From the NCBI RefSeq assembly GCF_002142155.1, contig NZ_NASD01000023.1, positions 1-38,293 of the forward strand: a stretch of 38,293 nucleotides of DNA. The letters run 5' to 3'. Below the pieces are notes generated by a model, which was given only the letters and a program-made list of their open reading frames with translations, was not told the origin of the DNA and made no database searches. A program made the translations under genes and the position numbers. Positions 23,233 to 32,646 of the stretch are shown in pieces; position 1 is the stretch's first letter; every line of letters starts with the position of its first letter. This DNA is from Gilliamella apis (GTDB lineage: Bacteria > Pseudomonadota > Gammaproteobacteria > Enterobacterales > Orbaceae).

Positions 23233-23940
23233 TTAAGATTTAATAGCCACGTTTAAAGCAAGTTTGATCATATTATTAAATGTCATTTGCCTTTCTTCCG
23301 CCGTTGTCTCTTCACCAGTTAAACAATGGTCTGAAACCGTTAAAATGGCTAACGATTCGACATTAAACTGTTGCGCAATCCCATATAAACCAGCAACTTC
23401 CATATCAATTCCTAGTACTCCTGATTTTTCTAATGTGCTAATTAACGTTTCATCAGGGTCATAATAAAGATCGCCACTAAACACATTACCTACTTTAACT
23501 GGTAAATCCATAGTATTAGCCATCTCATAGGCACGATGTAATAACGAGAACGTCGCCGATGTGGCAATATTATAACCATTCGCTCTTTTTTGATTAGTCA
23601 TTGAATCCGTCCCCGCAGCCACGGCTAATATGACATCACGCATTTTAACGCTTTGCTGTGTGGCACCTAAAGAACCCACTCGGATAATACGTTTAACATT
23701 AAAGTCATTAATTAATTCATGCGCATAAAGGGTTATTGATGGAATTCCCATTCCATGCCCCATTACTGACACCGCAACGCCCTCATACAATCCAGTATAT
23801 CCTAGCATATTACGTACATTACAAACCTCTTTAACATCGGTTAAGTAATTTTCTGCAATAAATTTTGCGCGTAAAGGATCGCCGGGCATGATAACGGTTT
23901 GAGCAAAGTCATTGGGATTAGCATTAATATGTGCAGTCAT
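23233..23940 (-). CDS. deoD: Purine nucleoside phosphorylase DeoD
   Basis: Hexameric DeoD-type enzyme converting purine (deoxy)nucleosides and phosphate to base and (deoxy)ribose-1-phosphate. Landmarks: IMPGDPLRAKFIAE, GHGMGIPS, RVGSLGA phosphate-binding segment, GIDMEVAGLY nucleoside site and TVSDHC with the catalytic Asp. The frame extends upstream to a TTG, but family alignment (MTAHINANPNDF) and AGGA ten bases before it fix the ATG at 23940, giving 235 residues as in other DeoD proteins. First gene of a putative deoD-MFS-regulator group. Confidence 0.95.
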   Translation of the reverse strand: MTAHINANPNDFAQTVIMPGDPLRAKFIAENYLTDVKEVCNVRNMLGYTGLYEGVAVSVMGHGMGIPSITLYAHELINDFNVKRIIRVGSLGATQQSVKMRDVILAVAAGTDSMTNQKRANGYNIATSATFSLLHRAYEMANTMDLPVKVGNVFSGDLYYDPDETLISTLEKSGVLGIDMEVAGLYGIAQQFNVESLAILTVSDHCLTGEETTAEERQMTFNNMIKLALNVAIKS

Positions 23941-24074
23941 AATATTTCCTAAATAATAAATAAATTGCTCCAATTATAATAAAGATATTTTTGTTTCAAC
24001 TAGGACATAAGTCCGAACCTGATGCGTTATACCACATTTTTAGGAAATTATTTGACGATTACTTTTTCATTTAT

Positions 24075-24098
24075 AAAAAAAGCGCCTAGCGCGCTTTT
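24075..24098 (-). terminator. Terminator of the ilvIH operon
   Basis: AAAAGCGC / GCGCTTTT stem with a 5-nt loop and T run on the minus strand, about 20 nt past the ilvH stop. Confidence 0.88.
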
Positions 24099-24118
24099 CA
24101 TTTTATTTAGATGATAAC

Positions 24119-24613
24119 TTATTTGACCGTTTTTTCACTGCGTGATAAACCAATAATACCAGAGCGAACAATTTCTACTATATTACAAGTCTCACGAATA
24201 GAGGATAGAAATGACTCTAATTTTTCACTGGTACCTGATAATTGGACAATATAATGTGTTGCCGTCACATCAACAATCGAACCTCTAAAAATATCAGCAC
24301 AACGTTTAACTTCATCACGTGCATCAGAGCTTTTAGCTGCAACTTTAACTAACATTATTTCACGTTCAACATGTGGCCCCTCTGTAAGGTCATTAACACG
24401 ATAAACATTGACCAACTTATGTAATTGTTTTTGGATCTGTTCAAGCACATGTTCATCACCAGATGTTTGAATCGTCATTCGACTCATTGTTGGATCTTCA
24501 GTTTGTGCGGTAGTAATGGATTCAATATTAAACCCACGCTGTGAAAATAAACCGATAATTCTTGATAATGCACCAGGTTCATTTTCAGTTAAAATTGATA
24601 ATATATAACGCAT
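24119..24613 (-). CDS. ilvH: Acetolactate synthase III small (regulatory) subunit
   Basis: Valine-sensing regulatory subunit of acetohydroxyacid synthase III in branched-chain amino acid synthesis. The 164 residues align nearly end to end with E. coli IlvH: N-terminal ACT domain with ENEPGALSRIIGLFSQRG, FNIESITTA and MSRMTIQTSGD, then HVEREIMLVK and the C-terminal domain ending RSGIIGLSRSEK. The start overlaps the ilvI stop by one base (TAATG), so translation is coupled. Confidence 0.98.
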   Translation of the reverse strand: MRYILSILTENEPGALSRIIGLFSQRGFNIESITTAQTEDPTMSRMTIQTSGDEHVLEQIQKQLHKLVNVYRVNDLTEGPHVEREIMLVKVAAKSSDARDEVKRCADIFRGSIVDVTATHYIVQLSGTSEKLESFLSSIRETCNIVEIVRSGIIGLSRSEKTVK

Positions 24614-26331
24614 TAGGTTCTCTCCGTTTTACTAAGCCACATCTCATTCATTGCCCCACCGCGAATTTGCATTGGATAAACATGTTCTGTCGCATCAGTC
24701 ATGACATCAATAAAAACTAAACGATCTTTTATAGCTAGCGCTTTTTTAAGCTTAGGTTCCAGATCTTCTCGTTTATTAATTACCATCCCAACATGACCAT
24801 AAGCTTCGGCAATCTTGGCAAAATCAGGTAATGACTCCATATAAGATGATGAATGACGACCAGCATAAATCATATCTTGCCATTGCTTAACCATGCCTAA
24901 AAAACGGTTGTTAAGGTTTAATACAATTACAGGTAAACCATATTGCAAGGCTGTTGAAAGCTCTTGAATATTCATTTGAATACTACCATCACCTGTTACA
25001 CAAACTACATGCTTCTTAGGGAATGCAAGTTTAACACCCAATGCAGCAGGTAAACCAAAGCCCATGGTACCCAGACCGCCAGAAGTAATAAAATGACGAG
25101 GTTTGTCAAAGGGATAATAGAGCGCAGTAAACATTTGATGTTGACCAACATCAGTAGCAATATAAGCATCACCTTTGGTCAGCTTATATAAAACTTCAAT
25201 CGCTTCTTGTGGCTTGATACTTTCACCTTCATGGCTATAAGCAAGACATTTGCGAGCTCGCCAATGCTCAATCTGCTTCCACCAATCAACTAAAGCATCT
25301 AGGTCACGTTCAGTACTAAGATCTTCAAGTTGTGTTAACATGGTTTCAACAACTTGTTTTGCATCACCTACTACCGGAATAGTTGCAGATACAGTTTTGG
25401 ATATAGACGTTGGATCAATATCAATATGAATAATTTTGGCTTTTGGACAATATTTTTCAACATTGTTAGTAGTTCTATCATCAAAACGAGCACCTATTGC
25501 AAAAATAACATCTGCATTATGCATTGCCATATTAGCTTCATAGACACCATGCATACCAATCATGCCTAAATATTTTTTATCTGTTCCGGGAAAAGCACTA
25601 ATCCCCATTAACGTTGAAGTCACAGGCAGATTGAGTTTATCTGCTAGTGATTTAACCACATTGCTAGCGTCAGCACTAATTACGCCACCACCAATGTATA
25701 ACACAGGTTTTTTAGCTGCTAATAAGGTAGTTAAGGCTTTTTTAATTTGCCCTTTATGTCCTTGAGTCGTTGGATTATAAGATCGCATTGTCACTGACTT
25801 TGGATAATTATAATTATATTTGTTAGCTGGATTAACTATATCTTTCGGCAAATCAATAACAACTGGACCGGGGCGACCAGTAGAGGCAATATAAAACGCT
25901 TTTTTAATCGTTTCTGGAATATCTTTACTATCTTTGATTAAAAAACTATGTTTAACAATTGGACGTGAAATCCCAACCATATCACACTCTTGGAAGGCAT
26001 CATTACCAATTAAATTACTCGCAACTTGGCCAGATAAAATTACTAATGGCACTGAATCCATATAGGCTGTTGCAATACCAGTAATAGTATTAGTTGCCCC
26101 AGGACCTGAAGTAACAAGTACCACACCAACATCACCTGTTGCTCTGGCATAACCATCAGCCATATGTACTGCAGCTTGCTCATGACGAACTAAAATATGC
26201 TCAATACCACCTAAGGTATGAATTGCATCATAGATATCCAGAACACTACCACCTGGATAACCAAATATCTGCTTAACTCCTTGATCAATCAGTGACTGAA
26301 TGACCATTTCTGCGCCTGACAGTTTTGCCAT
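24613..26331 (-). CDS. ilvI: Acetolactate synthase III large (catalytic) subunit
   Basis: ThDP- and FAD-dependent catalytic subunit that condenses pyruvate to acetolactate, or with 2-oxobutyrate to acetohydroxybutyrate. It closely follows E. coli Ilv[14 protein letters not shown], the cofactor-activating Glu in [16 protein letters not shown], and the ThDP/Mg motif [12 protein letters not shown] with its downstream Asn pair. The frame also offers an ATG at 26346, but GGAG in that codon's neighbourhood sits nine bases before the ATG at 26331, giving about 572 residues like E. coli (574). First gene of ilvIH; the promoter lies in the divergent region with ygfZ. Confidence 0.97.
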   Translation of the reverse strand: MAKLSGAEMVIQSLIDQGVKQIFGYPGGSVLDIYDAIHTLGGIEHILVRHEQAAVHMADGYARATGDVGVVLVTSGPGATNTITGIATAYMDSVPLVILSGQVASNLIGNDAFQECDMVGISRPIVKHSFLIKDSKDIPETIKKAFYIASTGRPGPVVIDLPKDIVNPANKYNYNYPKSVTMRSYNPTTQGHKGQIKKALTTLLAAKKPVLYIGGGVISADASNVVKSLADKLNLPVTSTLMGISAFPGTDKKYLGMIGMHGVYEANMAMHNADVIFAIGARFDDRTTNNVEKYCPKAKIIHIDIDPTSISKTVSATIPVVGDAKQVVETMLTQLEDLSTERDLDALVDWWKQIEHWRARKCLAYSHEGESIKPQEAIEVLYKLTKGDAYIATDVGQHQMFTALYYPFDKPRHFITSGGLGTMGFGLPAALGVKLAFPKKHVVCVTGDGSIQMNIQELSTALQYGLPVIVLNLNNRFLGMVKQWQDMIYAGRHSSSYMESLPDFAKIAEAYGHVGMVINKREDLEPKLKKALAIKDRLVFIDVMTDATEHVYPMQIRGGAMNEMWLSKTERT

Positions 26332-26646
26332 GGTTGTTGTCTCCATTTATAACTTATTTGTCATTTTTGATTTATTTTGCATGAACTAATACAGAAAATC
26401 AATAAAGTCAATAATATGTGAGATATACTTATCTTTTTTGGATACTAGGCCTCATTTTTGAAAGAAATAACTTGTAAATATTCAATTAATCGATTTTAAT
26501 TGGATTAATATCAATTTTTTAATTGATGACAAATAATATCTTTATGATTTATTAACAATTATTTATTATTTTTTGTTTGTTTTTTTATGCATAACTTATA
26601 CTAGTTATTTTGTATTAGAGTCCTTTATATTAAAAAGGTGTTTTTA
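26332..26646. other. Divergent promoter region ilvI / ygfZ
   Basis: About 300 nt of very AT-rich DNA between divergent genes. I see no leader peptide rich in Ile/Val/Leu codons and no attenuator hairpin toward ilvI. Repeated short AT runs could bind Lrp, which controls ilvIH in E. coli, but no specific site is assigned. Confidence 0.4.
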
Positions 26647-27522
26647 ATGAACAATTCTTATTGTAAACTAACTTCCCTATCTGATTGGCAATTAGTCAAA
26701 GTATCAGGTATTGACAATCGTACATTTTTACAAGGACAAGTGACTGCTGATATTAATCATCTTAATGAATATACAGCACTATTTGCAGCCCACTGTGATG
26801 CAAAAGGCAGGATGTGGAGTAATTTAATATTATTTCAACGAGGTGCAGATATTTTTTATATTGTGCGAAAAACAGTTGCCGAAAAACAAATTGCCGCTCT
26901 TAAAAAATTTGCCGTTTTTTCAAAAGTGACAGTTGAACCAGTTACTGATCTTAACCTAATTGGCTTAGAAAATAATGCCATTGAACAATCGATTATTGCA
27001 GAATTAGGTGATAATAGTTGTCTCACGAGGGGAGATGTAACTTATATCAAAATTCCATTACCTGAAATTAGAGTAATAAAAGTATCAAGTGAACCATTAC
27101 CAACAGACTTACAATCTGCTGATCATTGGTTAAAACTCGATTTAGAAGCAGGTTATGCCATTATTGATGAGCCAAATATTGAAAGTCTTTTACCACAGGC
27201 TTGTAACTTACAACATTATAATGCCATTAGTTTTGATAAAGGCTGTTATTGTGGACAAGAGATGGTAGCTAGAGCTCAATTTCGAGGCGCAAATAATCGT
27301 GGACTTTATCTGTTGGTTGGAAAAAGCAAGACTTTGCCAATAATTGGTGACAAGCTTGAATATGAACTTGATGGAAATTGGCGAGAAGGTGGTCAAGTAT
27401 TAGCTGCATTAAAACTTGAACAAGATAATCAAATCTATGTGCAAGTCGTGTTAGCCAATGGCATTGATATTGAAACAAATTTCCGTGTTAAAGGGCAAGT
27501 AGATAGTCTGTTGAATTTCTAA
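26647..27522 (+). CDS. ygfZ: tRNA-modifying protein YgfZ
   Basis: Folate-binding protein of the GcvT fold that helps build or maintain certain Fe-S enzymes, including the tRNA methylthiotransferase MiaB. The signature KGCYCGQEMVARAQFRG lies near residues 198-214, with the conserved Cys about position 200. A second Cys occurs two residues later. AAGG at 26635-26638 supports the ATG at 26647 (291 residues) over an in-frame GTG at 26638. Length is somewhat below E. coli YgfZ (326). Divergent from ilvI; ends in a hairpin shared with the convergent amidohydrolase. Confidence 0.92.
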   Translation: MNNSYCKLTSLSDWQLVKVSGIDNRTFLQGQVTADINHLNEYTALFAAHCDAKGRMWSNLILFQRGADIFYIVRKTVAEKQIAALKKFAVFSKVTVEPVTDLNLIGLENNAIEQSIIAELGDNSCLTRGDVTYIKIPLPEIRVIKVSSEPLPTDLQSADHWLKLDLEAGYAIIDEPNIESLLPQACNLQHYNAISFDKGCYCGQEMVARAQFRGANNRGLYLLVGKSKTLPIIGDKLEYELDGNWREGGQVLAALKLEQDNQIYVQVVLANGIDIETNFRVKGQVDSLLNF

Positions 27523-27560
27523 ATTGAACGTATAAATGGTTTAGAACCAATAATATTAAT

Positions 27561-27588
27561 TCAGCTGGAATAAACCTATTCCAGCTGA
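27561..27588. terminator. Bidirectional hairpin between convergent ygfZ and amidohydrolase genes
   Basis: Perfect 12-bp stem TCAGCTGGAATA / TATTCCAGCTGA with AACC loop, centred between the two stop codons. T runs are short on both sides, but position and symmetry fit a shared terminator. Confidence 0.75.
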
Positions 27589-27595
27589 TTAAAAT

Positions 27596-28762
27596 TTACT
27601 GTCCTAATTCTTGATATACAATTTCGATAAAATAGCGCGCACCAGTTGTCAGAATTTCATCATTAAAATTATATGAAGGATTGTGAACATTTGTGCCTTC
27701 ACCTGCACCAATTTTAATATAAGCGCCAGGTATTTTTTGCAACATAAAGGCAAAATCTTCTGATCCCATCGTTGGTGGTGAATCCACAATAATCTTATCG
27801 TCGCCAACAATTTTTTGTGCAGCTTTAATGGCAATATCAGCTTGTTTAGCGTGATTAATAGTTGCTGGATAACGTCGCTGATAATCAACTTCCGCTCTGG
27901 TATTGAAGGTTAAAGCAATACCTGTCGAAATATGTTTAATGCGCTCTTCTGCTAAATTTTGATCTTCAGTATTCAAGGCTCTAACAGTACCGCGAATCAC
28001 AGCATGTTGAGGCAGTACATTCCAAGTATCGCCACTGTGAATTTGTGTCACACTAATAACCAATGAATCAATTGGATTTAGATTACGACTAACAATCGTC
28101 TGTAAACTATTAACAATTGTGGTGGCAGTTAAAATCGTTTCTTTGCCTAAATGTGGTGCAGCTGCATGGGCACCCACCCCGGTTATTTTGATTTCAAAAA
28201 CATCATAAGATGCCATCACTGCACCATGATTAATTAAAAAATGGTTTAATGCTAGATTAGGTTGATTATGCATACCATAAACAGCTTCGATAGGAAATTT
28301 ATCAAATAAACCATTTTCAACCATGACTCTGCCACCACCTTCGTTTTCTTCAGCAGGTTGGAAAATAACCACAACTGTGCCAGAAAAATCTCGATGAACG
28401 CTTAAATATTTTGCTACACCTAATAAAGTTGCCGTATGTCCATCATGTCCACAGGCATGCATTTTGCCATGAATGGTTGAACAGTAATCAATATCATTTT
28501 CTTCAATAATATCTAATGCATCAATATCCGCTCGTAATGCAATAGTTCGACCATTATTTTTACCATGAATAATGCCTACCACCCCTGTCGGTGCAAATTC
28601 TGTATATAGTTCAGTAATACCAAACGATTTTAATTTTTCGATAATAAACTCGGTAGTTTGTTTTTCTTCAAAAGCGGTTTCTGGATGAGCATGAATATAA
28701 TGACGCCATTCGGTCATTTCATCTTTTAATGCGTTAATGCTGTTGGCAATAATATTCGTCAT
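27596..28762 (-). CDS. M20-family amidohydrolase
   Basis: Zinc/manganese-dependent M20 peptidase-family amidohydrolase (hippuricase / N-acyl-amino-acid hydrolase type), 388 residues, cytoplasmic. Metal ligands and catalytic residues: MHACGHDGHTA, IFQPAEENEGGGR with the Glu pair, GMHNQP, and a C-terminal His in GTNVHNPSYNF. The lid/dimerisation domain (~180-290) includes GVGAHAAAPHLGK. AAGGA lies before the ATG. Monocistronic. The natural substrate (N-acyl or indole-conjugated amino acids, peptides) is not determined by sequence. Confidence 0.9.
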   Translation of the reverse strand: MTNIIANSINALKDEMTEWRHYIHAHPETAFEEKQTTEFIIEKLKSFGITELYTEFAPTGVVGIIHGKNNGRTIALRADIDALDIIEENDIDYCSTIHGKMHACGHDGHTATLLGVAKYLSVHRDFSGTVVVIFQPAEENEGGGRVMVENGLFDKFPIEAVYGMHNQPNLALNHFLINHGAVMASYDVFEIKITGVGAHAAAPHLGKETILTATTIVNSLQTIVSRNLNPIDSLVISVTQIHSGDTWNVLPQHAVIRGTVRALNTEDQNLAEERIKHISTGIALTFNTRAEVDYQRRYPATINHAKQADIAIKAAQKIVGDDKIIVDSPPTMGSEDFAFMLQKIPGAYIKIGAGEGTNVHNPSYNFNDEILTTGARYFIEIVYQELGQ

Positions 28763-28948
28763 TGATCATTCCTTAATTAATTACTTAACTACAAATCTGA
28801 AAGAGTTAATTGCACTATAACGTTTATTGAAAATGAATATAAATAACGATTTTTACTAACCTTATCATTTTTAGTTATAAGCAAAATTTGACAATAGAAT
28901 CAAAAAATAACTAATTAAAATCATTTAAGATAGAAACAAGAAAATTGT

Positions 28949-29692
28949 TCAGTTTAAGTAGAGAATAAAATACCCTGAGATTAATAAAAAAGGACCAAAA
29001 GCGATTAATTGATAGCTTTTTTTAAATAGATATTTTGAGAAAATGTAATAGATGATAGCCAACGTCGATGCAATGATTAACATTAACGGTAATAACTGGT
29101 AAGGTAACCACGCACCTAAAACAGCAATTAACTTTATATCACCACCACCTAATCCCTGTTTACTTGTTATACAAAAAAAGATGATTGCCGGTAATTTAAG
29201 CATTAAATAGCCGAACAAAATACCTACTAGTGCATCATTGATAGTAAATGAAGATAAATTAAAGTAAGCCATTATCAACCCACCCCACATTAATGGTTGA
29301 GTAAAAAAATCTGGCAATAATAAATAGTTAATATCAATTAGTGCTAACAACAAAAAAATAACTGCAAGTAACATAAGTAAAGCACATCTAAAATTTAGCC
29401 CCTTATCTAAATAAATCAGCAAAAATAATATTGCTATAGTTAGTTCAAAAATAGCATAGCTATTGGTTATTTTATGGTAACAATAATAACAACGTCTTTT
29501 TAACATCAACCATGACAATACAGGAATTAACTGCCAAGCACTAAGTTTGTGATGACAATTTTGGCATGAAGAACGAGGAATAGTAATAGCGAACAGATAT
29601 TCATATAAAGACTGCGTAGGTGAATAACGATAATAAGCAACTCGCAAAAAACTACCTATAGCAAGTCCGAGGCAAAAAAAGAGTATAGCCAT
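28949..29692 (-). CDS. pilD: Prepilin peptidase / N-methyltransferase
   Basis: Inner-membrane aspartyl protease that cleaves prepilin leaders and N-methylates the new N-terminus. It carries the two zinc CxxC pairs (C43/C46, C68/C71) of the cytoplasmic methyltransferase part and both catalytic aspartates: D120 in ALIDINYLLLPD and D185 in LGGGDIK. The usual GSFLNV near the N-terminus reads GSFLRV here. 247 residues, about seven membrane segments. Last gene of the pilus operon; its start overlaps the pilC stop by one base. Confidence 0.95.
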   Translation of the reverse strand: MAILFFCLGLAIGSFLRVAYYRYSPTQSLYEYLFAITIPRSSCQNCHHKLSAWQLIPVLSWLMLKRRCYYCYHKITNSYAIFELTIAILFLLIYLDKGLNFRCALLMLLAVIFLLLALIDINYLLLPDFFTQPLMWGGLIMAYFNLSSFTINDALVGILFGYLMLKLPAIIFFCITSKQGLGGGDIKLIAVLGAWLPYQLLPLMLIIASTLAIIYYIFSKYLFKKSYQLIAFGPFLLISGYFILYLN

Positions 29693-30867
29693 TAGCTGAT
29701 CACGTCAGCCATTTGGAATATAGGTAAATATATCGCAATAATTAAACTGCCGATTATTGTAGCTAAAATTAGCATTAATGAAGGTTCAAATGCTTTGACT
29801 AGATTATCAGTTAAGGTTTGGTTTTGTTGTTGATAGTAAAGAGTAATATTATCCAACATAATATCTAATGAACCAGACTCTTCACCGGCATGAACTAGTT
29901 GCACACAAAGCTTCGGTAAAGCTGGATAGCTAGCTAACATTTGACTAAAGCTATTCCCCTGTTCAATCCCCGTCATAATTTGCTTGATGATATTACGGTA
30001 ATAAAAATTACTTATAGTTTTAGACGAGGCGGTTAATCCTGTCAAAAGTGGGATACCTGCTTGTTGAGTTATTGCTAATGTATGAAAAATTTGCATTAGA
30101 CATTGAGATTGGATTATTTGACCAATTAAAGGAAGCTGTAATTTATGCTTATCCATAATAAGTTGATAACGTACTTTAACAACATAATGAAAAAACAAAT
30201 AACATAACGTAATAGCTAATAATATAAATAACCCATCTTGTCTAACATTATTAGCTACATCAATCACTAATTGCGTAAAATAGGGTAACTCTGCATCAAA
30301 GCTCTGATAAATGTCGGCAAATTTTGGCAGGACAATAAATATCATAACCATAATCACTATCACCGATACAAATAATAAAAAAAGTGGATAACGCAGCGCC
30401 TTTTTAATCTGATTTTGTATTGATAATGATCTTTCTAGGTGATAGGTTAATTGTTCAAAACTCTGTTCTAATCTTCCCGTCAATTCACCAATGGCAATAA
30501 TTTCACAATAAAGTTCTGAAAATACTGAATGGTGCTGTTTTAATGCAATCGATAGTGATTCACCTTTGGTTATTTTCTGACTAATATCGGTTAACAGATA
30601 TTGCCATTGCGCTTTAGGTTGATCATCAATCAGTAATCGTAAACTCTCTACAATTGATAATCCGGCTTTTAACATTGTAGCTAACTGTTTAGTTATAATA
30701 AGCAGTTCACTAAGTTTAAAACTTTGTGAGGTAATTAAGTTACCGGAACTAATTTTAATCGCAAGTTGGCCTTCTAATAACAATTTTCTTCGCACATCTT
30801 GCTTAGATATGGCGATAATTTTATTTTGATGAAAGTTAATATCATACCAATAATAGAGTCGCTTCAT
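29692..30867 (-). CDS. pilC: Type IV pilus inner-membrane platform protein PilC
   Basis: GspF/PilC-family polytopic protein that couples the assembly ATPase to pilin extrusion. Two repeated T2SSF domains are visible (about 50-180 and 255-380), each followed by hydrophobic segments (IVIMVMIFIVLPKFADIY in the first, LILATIIGSLIIAIYLPIF in the second). 391 residues, close to E. coli HofC. GGAG lies before the ATG, 21 nt after the pilB stop. Confidence 0.94.
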   Translation of the reverse strand: MKRLYYWYDINFHQNKIIAISKQDVRRKLLLEGQLAIKISSGNLITSQSFKLSELLIITKQLATMLKAGLSIVESLRLLIDDQPKAQWQYLLTDISQKITKGESLSIALKQHHSVFSELYCEIIAIGELTGRLEQSFEQLTYHLERSLSIQNQIKKALRYPLFLLFVSVIVIMVMIFIVLPKFADIYQSFDAELPYFTQLVIDVANNVRQDGLFILLAITLCYLFFHYVVKVRYQLIMDKHKLQLPLIGQIIQSQCLMQIFHTLAITQQAGIPLLTGLTASSKTISNFYYRNIIKQIMTGIEQGNSFSQMLASYPALPKLCVQLVHAGEESGSLDIMLDNITLYYQQQNQTLTDNLVKAFEPSLMLILATIIGSLIIAIYLPIFQMADVIS

Positions 30868-30888
30868 GCATTATCTCCAAACTATCAC

Positions 30889-31995
30889 TCAATTATTACC
30901 TAAAACACGATTCAATTCCGCTAGCGTAGTAATGCCTTGTTGAACGAGTTTATTGCCTACTTGCCTAAGTGATACCATATTTTGTGAGACAATCGGTTGA
31001 TTGGTTAAAATTTGTTGTTGTACTTGTGGTGTGATAATTAACAGTTCATATAAGCCTATCCGCCCTAAATAACCACCCACACATTTTTCACAACCCATGG
31101 CGATAAAATGTGGTGACGGTTCGTTATTTATCAACGTAAGCTCACTGGCTACCATTTTACAATGTTGGCACAATTTACGAACTAATCGCTGCGCAATAAC
31201 TAGTTTTAAACTAGATGATAACAAGTAATTTTTAATCCCCATTTGATTTAAACGAATGATAGCCTCAATACTAGAATTAGTATGTAGAGTTGATAACACT
31301 AAATGCCCCGTTTGCGCTGCTTGAATGGCAATCTCAGCCGTTTCAGGATCACGAATTTCACCAATCATCATCACATCCGGGTCTTGACGCAAAAAAGCTC
31401 GTAATATCACAGAAAAACTTAAACCAGCCTTAAGATTAACTGCTGTTTGATTAATACCATCTAATGGAATTTCGATCGGATCTTCAACACTACAAATATT
31501 ACATTTGGGTTTATTTAATCGCTTTAAAGCACTATATAATGTCATAGTTTTACCACTGCCAGTCGGTCCTGTTACCAAAATCAAGCCTTGTGGATAATCT
31601 AATATTTGTTTAAAGGTTAACAGATCTTCCCCTGTTAATCCTAAATCATCGATGCTCAATTCTGAGTCATGATTATCCATAACCCGTAATACAATCTTTT
31701 CACCATTAATGACAGGTAAAGTAGCTATGCGCATTGCATAATTATTAATCACCAGTTGACCATCTTGCGGTAGCCGTTGTTGAGCAATATTTAAATTAGC
31801 CATAACCTTTAGTCTAGCTGCTATCTGTTTAGCTAACATTAACGGCGGTGTTAGCATATTTTGCAAAACGCCATCAATTCTCATGCGAATTCGATAATGA
31901 TTTTGATAAGGCTCAAAATGAATATCTGATGCCCGCTTATCCAATGCTGAAAGCAATAATTTGTCTAAGCTTTCGACGAGATTCTCTTCTTGCAT
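30889..31995 (-). CDS. pilB: Type IV pilus assembly ATPase PilB, N-terminally short
   Basis: GspE/PilB hexameric ATPase powering pilus extension. Walker A GPTGSGKT at 143-150, Asp box near EDPIEI, Walker B DPDVMMIGEIRD, His box TGHLVLSTLHT and the tetracysteine zinc motif (CQHC ... CEKC) are all present. At 368 residues it is about 90-100 shorter than E. coli HofB (461): the N-terminal domain that in related ATPases contacts the platform is missing and the protein begins at the ASDIHFEP region. AGGA precedes the ATG and no extension is evident upstream, so this looks like a natural short form. Confidence 0.92.
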   Translation of the reverse strand: MQEENLVESLDKLLLSALDKRASDIHFEPYQNHYRIRMRIDGVLQNMLTPPLMLAKQIAARLKVMANLNIAQQRLPQDGQLVINNYAMRIATLPVINGEKIVLRVMDNHDSELSIDDLGLTGEDLLTFKQILDYPQGLILVTGPTGSGKTMTLYSALKRLNKPKCNICSVEDPIEIPLDGINQTAVNLKAGLSFSVILRAFLRQDPDVMMIGEIRDPETAEIAIQAAQTGHLVLSTLHTNSSIEAIIRLNQMGIKNYLLSSSLKLVIAQRLVRKLCQHCKMVASELTLINNEPSPHFIAMGCEKCVGGYLGRIGLYELLIITPQVQQQILTNQPIVSQNMVSLRQVGNKLVQQGITTLAELNRVLGNN

Positions 31996-32029
31996 AGCGG
32001 TTATCCTATTTATACGATATTAATCACAA

Positions 32030-32461
32030 TTAAAATTTAAAAATATCTTCACAAGCTGTAACTAAAGTTGGCTCTGGTGGATTTGTTAGACATGTACGTG
32101 ACCAATCTAAATTACCTAAATTAGCATTCAAAGTAGGTGTTAAGGTTACAGTTAGACTTGATAAAGCGCTTTTACCGACTAAATTTATTATCCCATTTGT
32201 GACATTAATTGAAGTCACATAATTGGTCGTTCTCGTCGTTGGCACACCGTTATTACCACTACTACATTTGTTTAAAGCGCCTTGCTCTATAGCACAAATT
32301 TCAATGGCTGTTTTATATGCAGTCATTGATTGCAGCATATCGGTTAAGGCTGCTTTTTTTATATAACCTTGGTAAGCAGGTAAACCGATAGCAGTTAAAA
32401 TTGCTATCACGACAATAGCGATCATTAATTCAAATAGAGTAAATCCAGATTGGTATTGCAT
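32030..32461 (-). CDS. ppdD: Type IV major pilin-like protein (PpdD/PilA)
   Basis: Prepilin with a short leader MQYQSG and mature N-terminus FTLFELMIAI: the Gly(-1), Phe(+1) and Glu(+5) required by PilD are present, followed by the hydrophobic alpha-1 helix. The frame extends to a TTG upstream, but the ATG at 32461 gives the standard leader and sits behind GAGG; 143 residues. Two Cys near the C-terminus (CLTNPPEPTLVTAC) make the usual D-region disulphide; another pair lies mid-protein. First gene of pilin-pilB-pilC-pilD, like the E. coli ppdD-hofBC and Haemophilus pilABCD loci, also next to ampD. Confidence 0.93.
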   Translation of the reverse strand: MQYQSGFTLFELMIAIVVIAILTAIGLPAYQGYIKKAALTDMLQSMTAYKTAIEICAIEQGALNKCSSGNNGVPTTRTTNYVTSINVTNGIINLVGKSALSSLTVTLTPTLNANLGNLDWSRTCLTNPPEPTLVTACEDIFKF

Positions 32462-32646
32462 AACAGCCTCACAAATCAAATAATTGTTTGATAGTGTGAC
32501 TTTATAGCTAATTTAAAAAATGAAATAATATATAGAGAAAATTTTAGAACTTGAAATACAAAATGATCACCACAATCATCACAGTGGTAATTAAAATTGT
32601 GAAACAGATCGAAATTTATAGCAAATCTAAATGTATCGGAGCTATT

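Noticed and set aside
25354-25765. Plus-strand ORFs inside ilvI
   Set aside because: They lie wholly within ilvI on the opposite strand and show no ribosome-binding site or recognisable domain.
26332-26646. Branched-chain leader peptide and attenuator before ilvI
   Set aside because: No short ORF rich in Leu/Ile/Val codons and no terminator-like hairpin toward ilvI.
32462-32646. CRP-S/competence-type site ahead of the pilin gene
   Set aside because: Only a half-site (TGTGA on the minus strand) is present; the second half does not match TCACA or the TGCGA-N6-TCGCA form.
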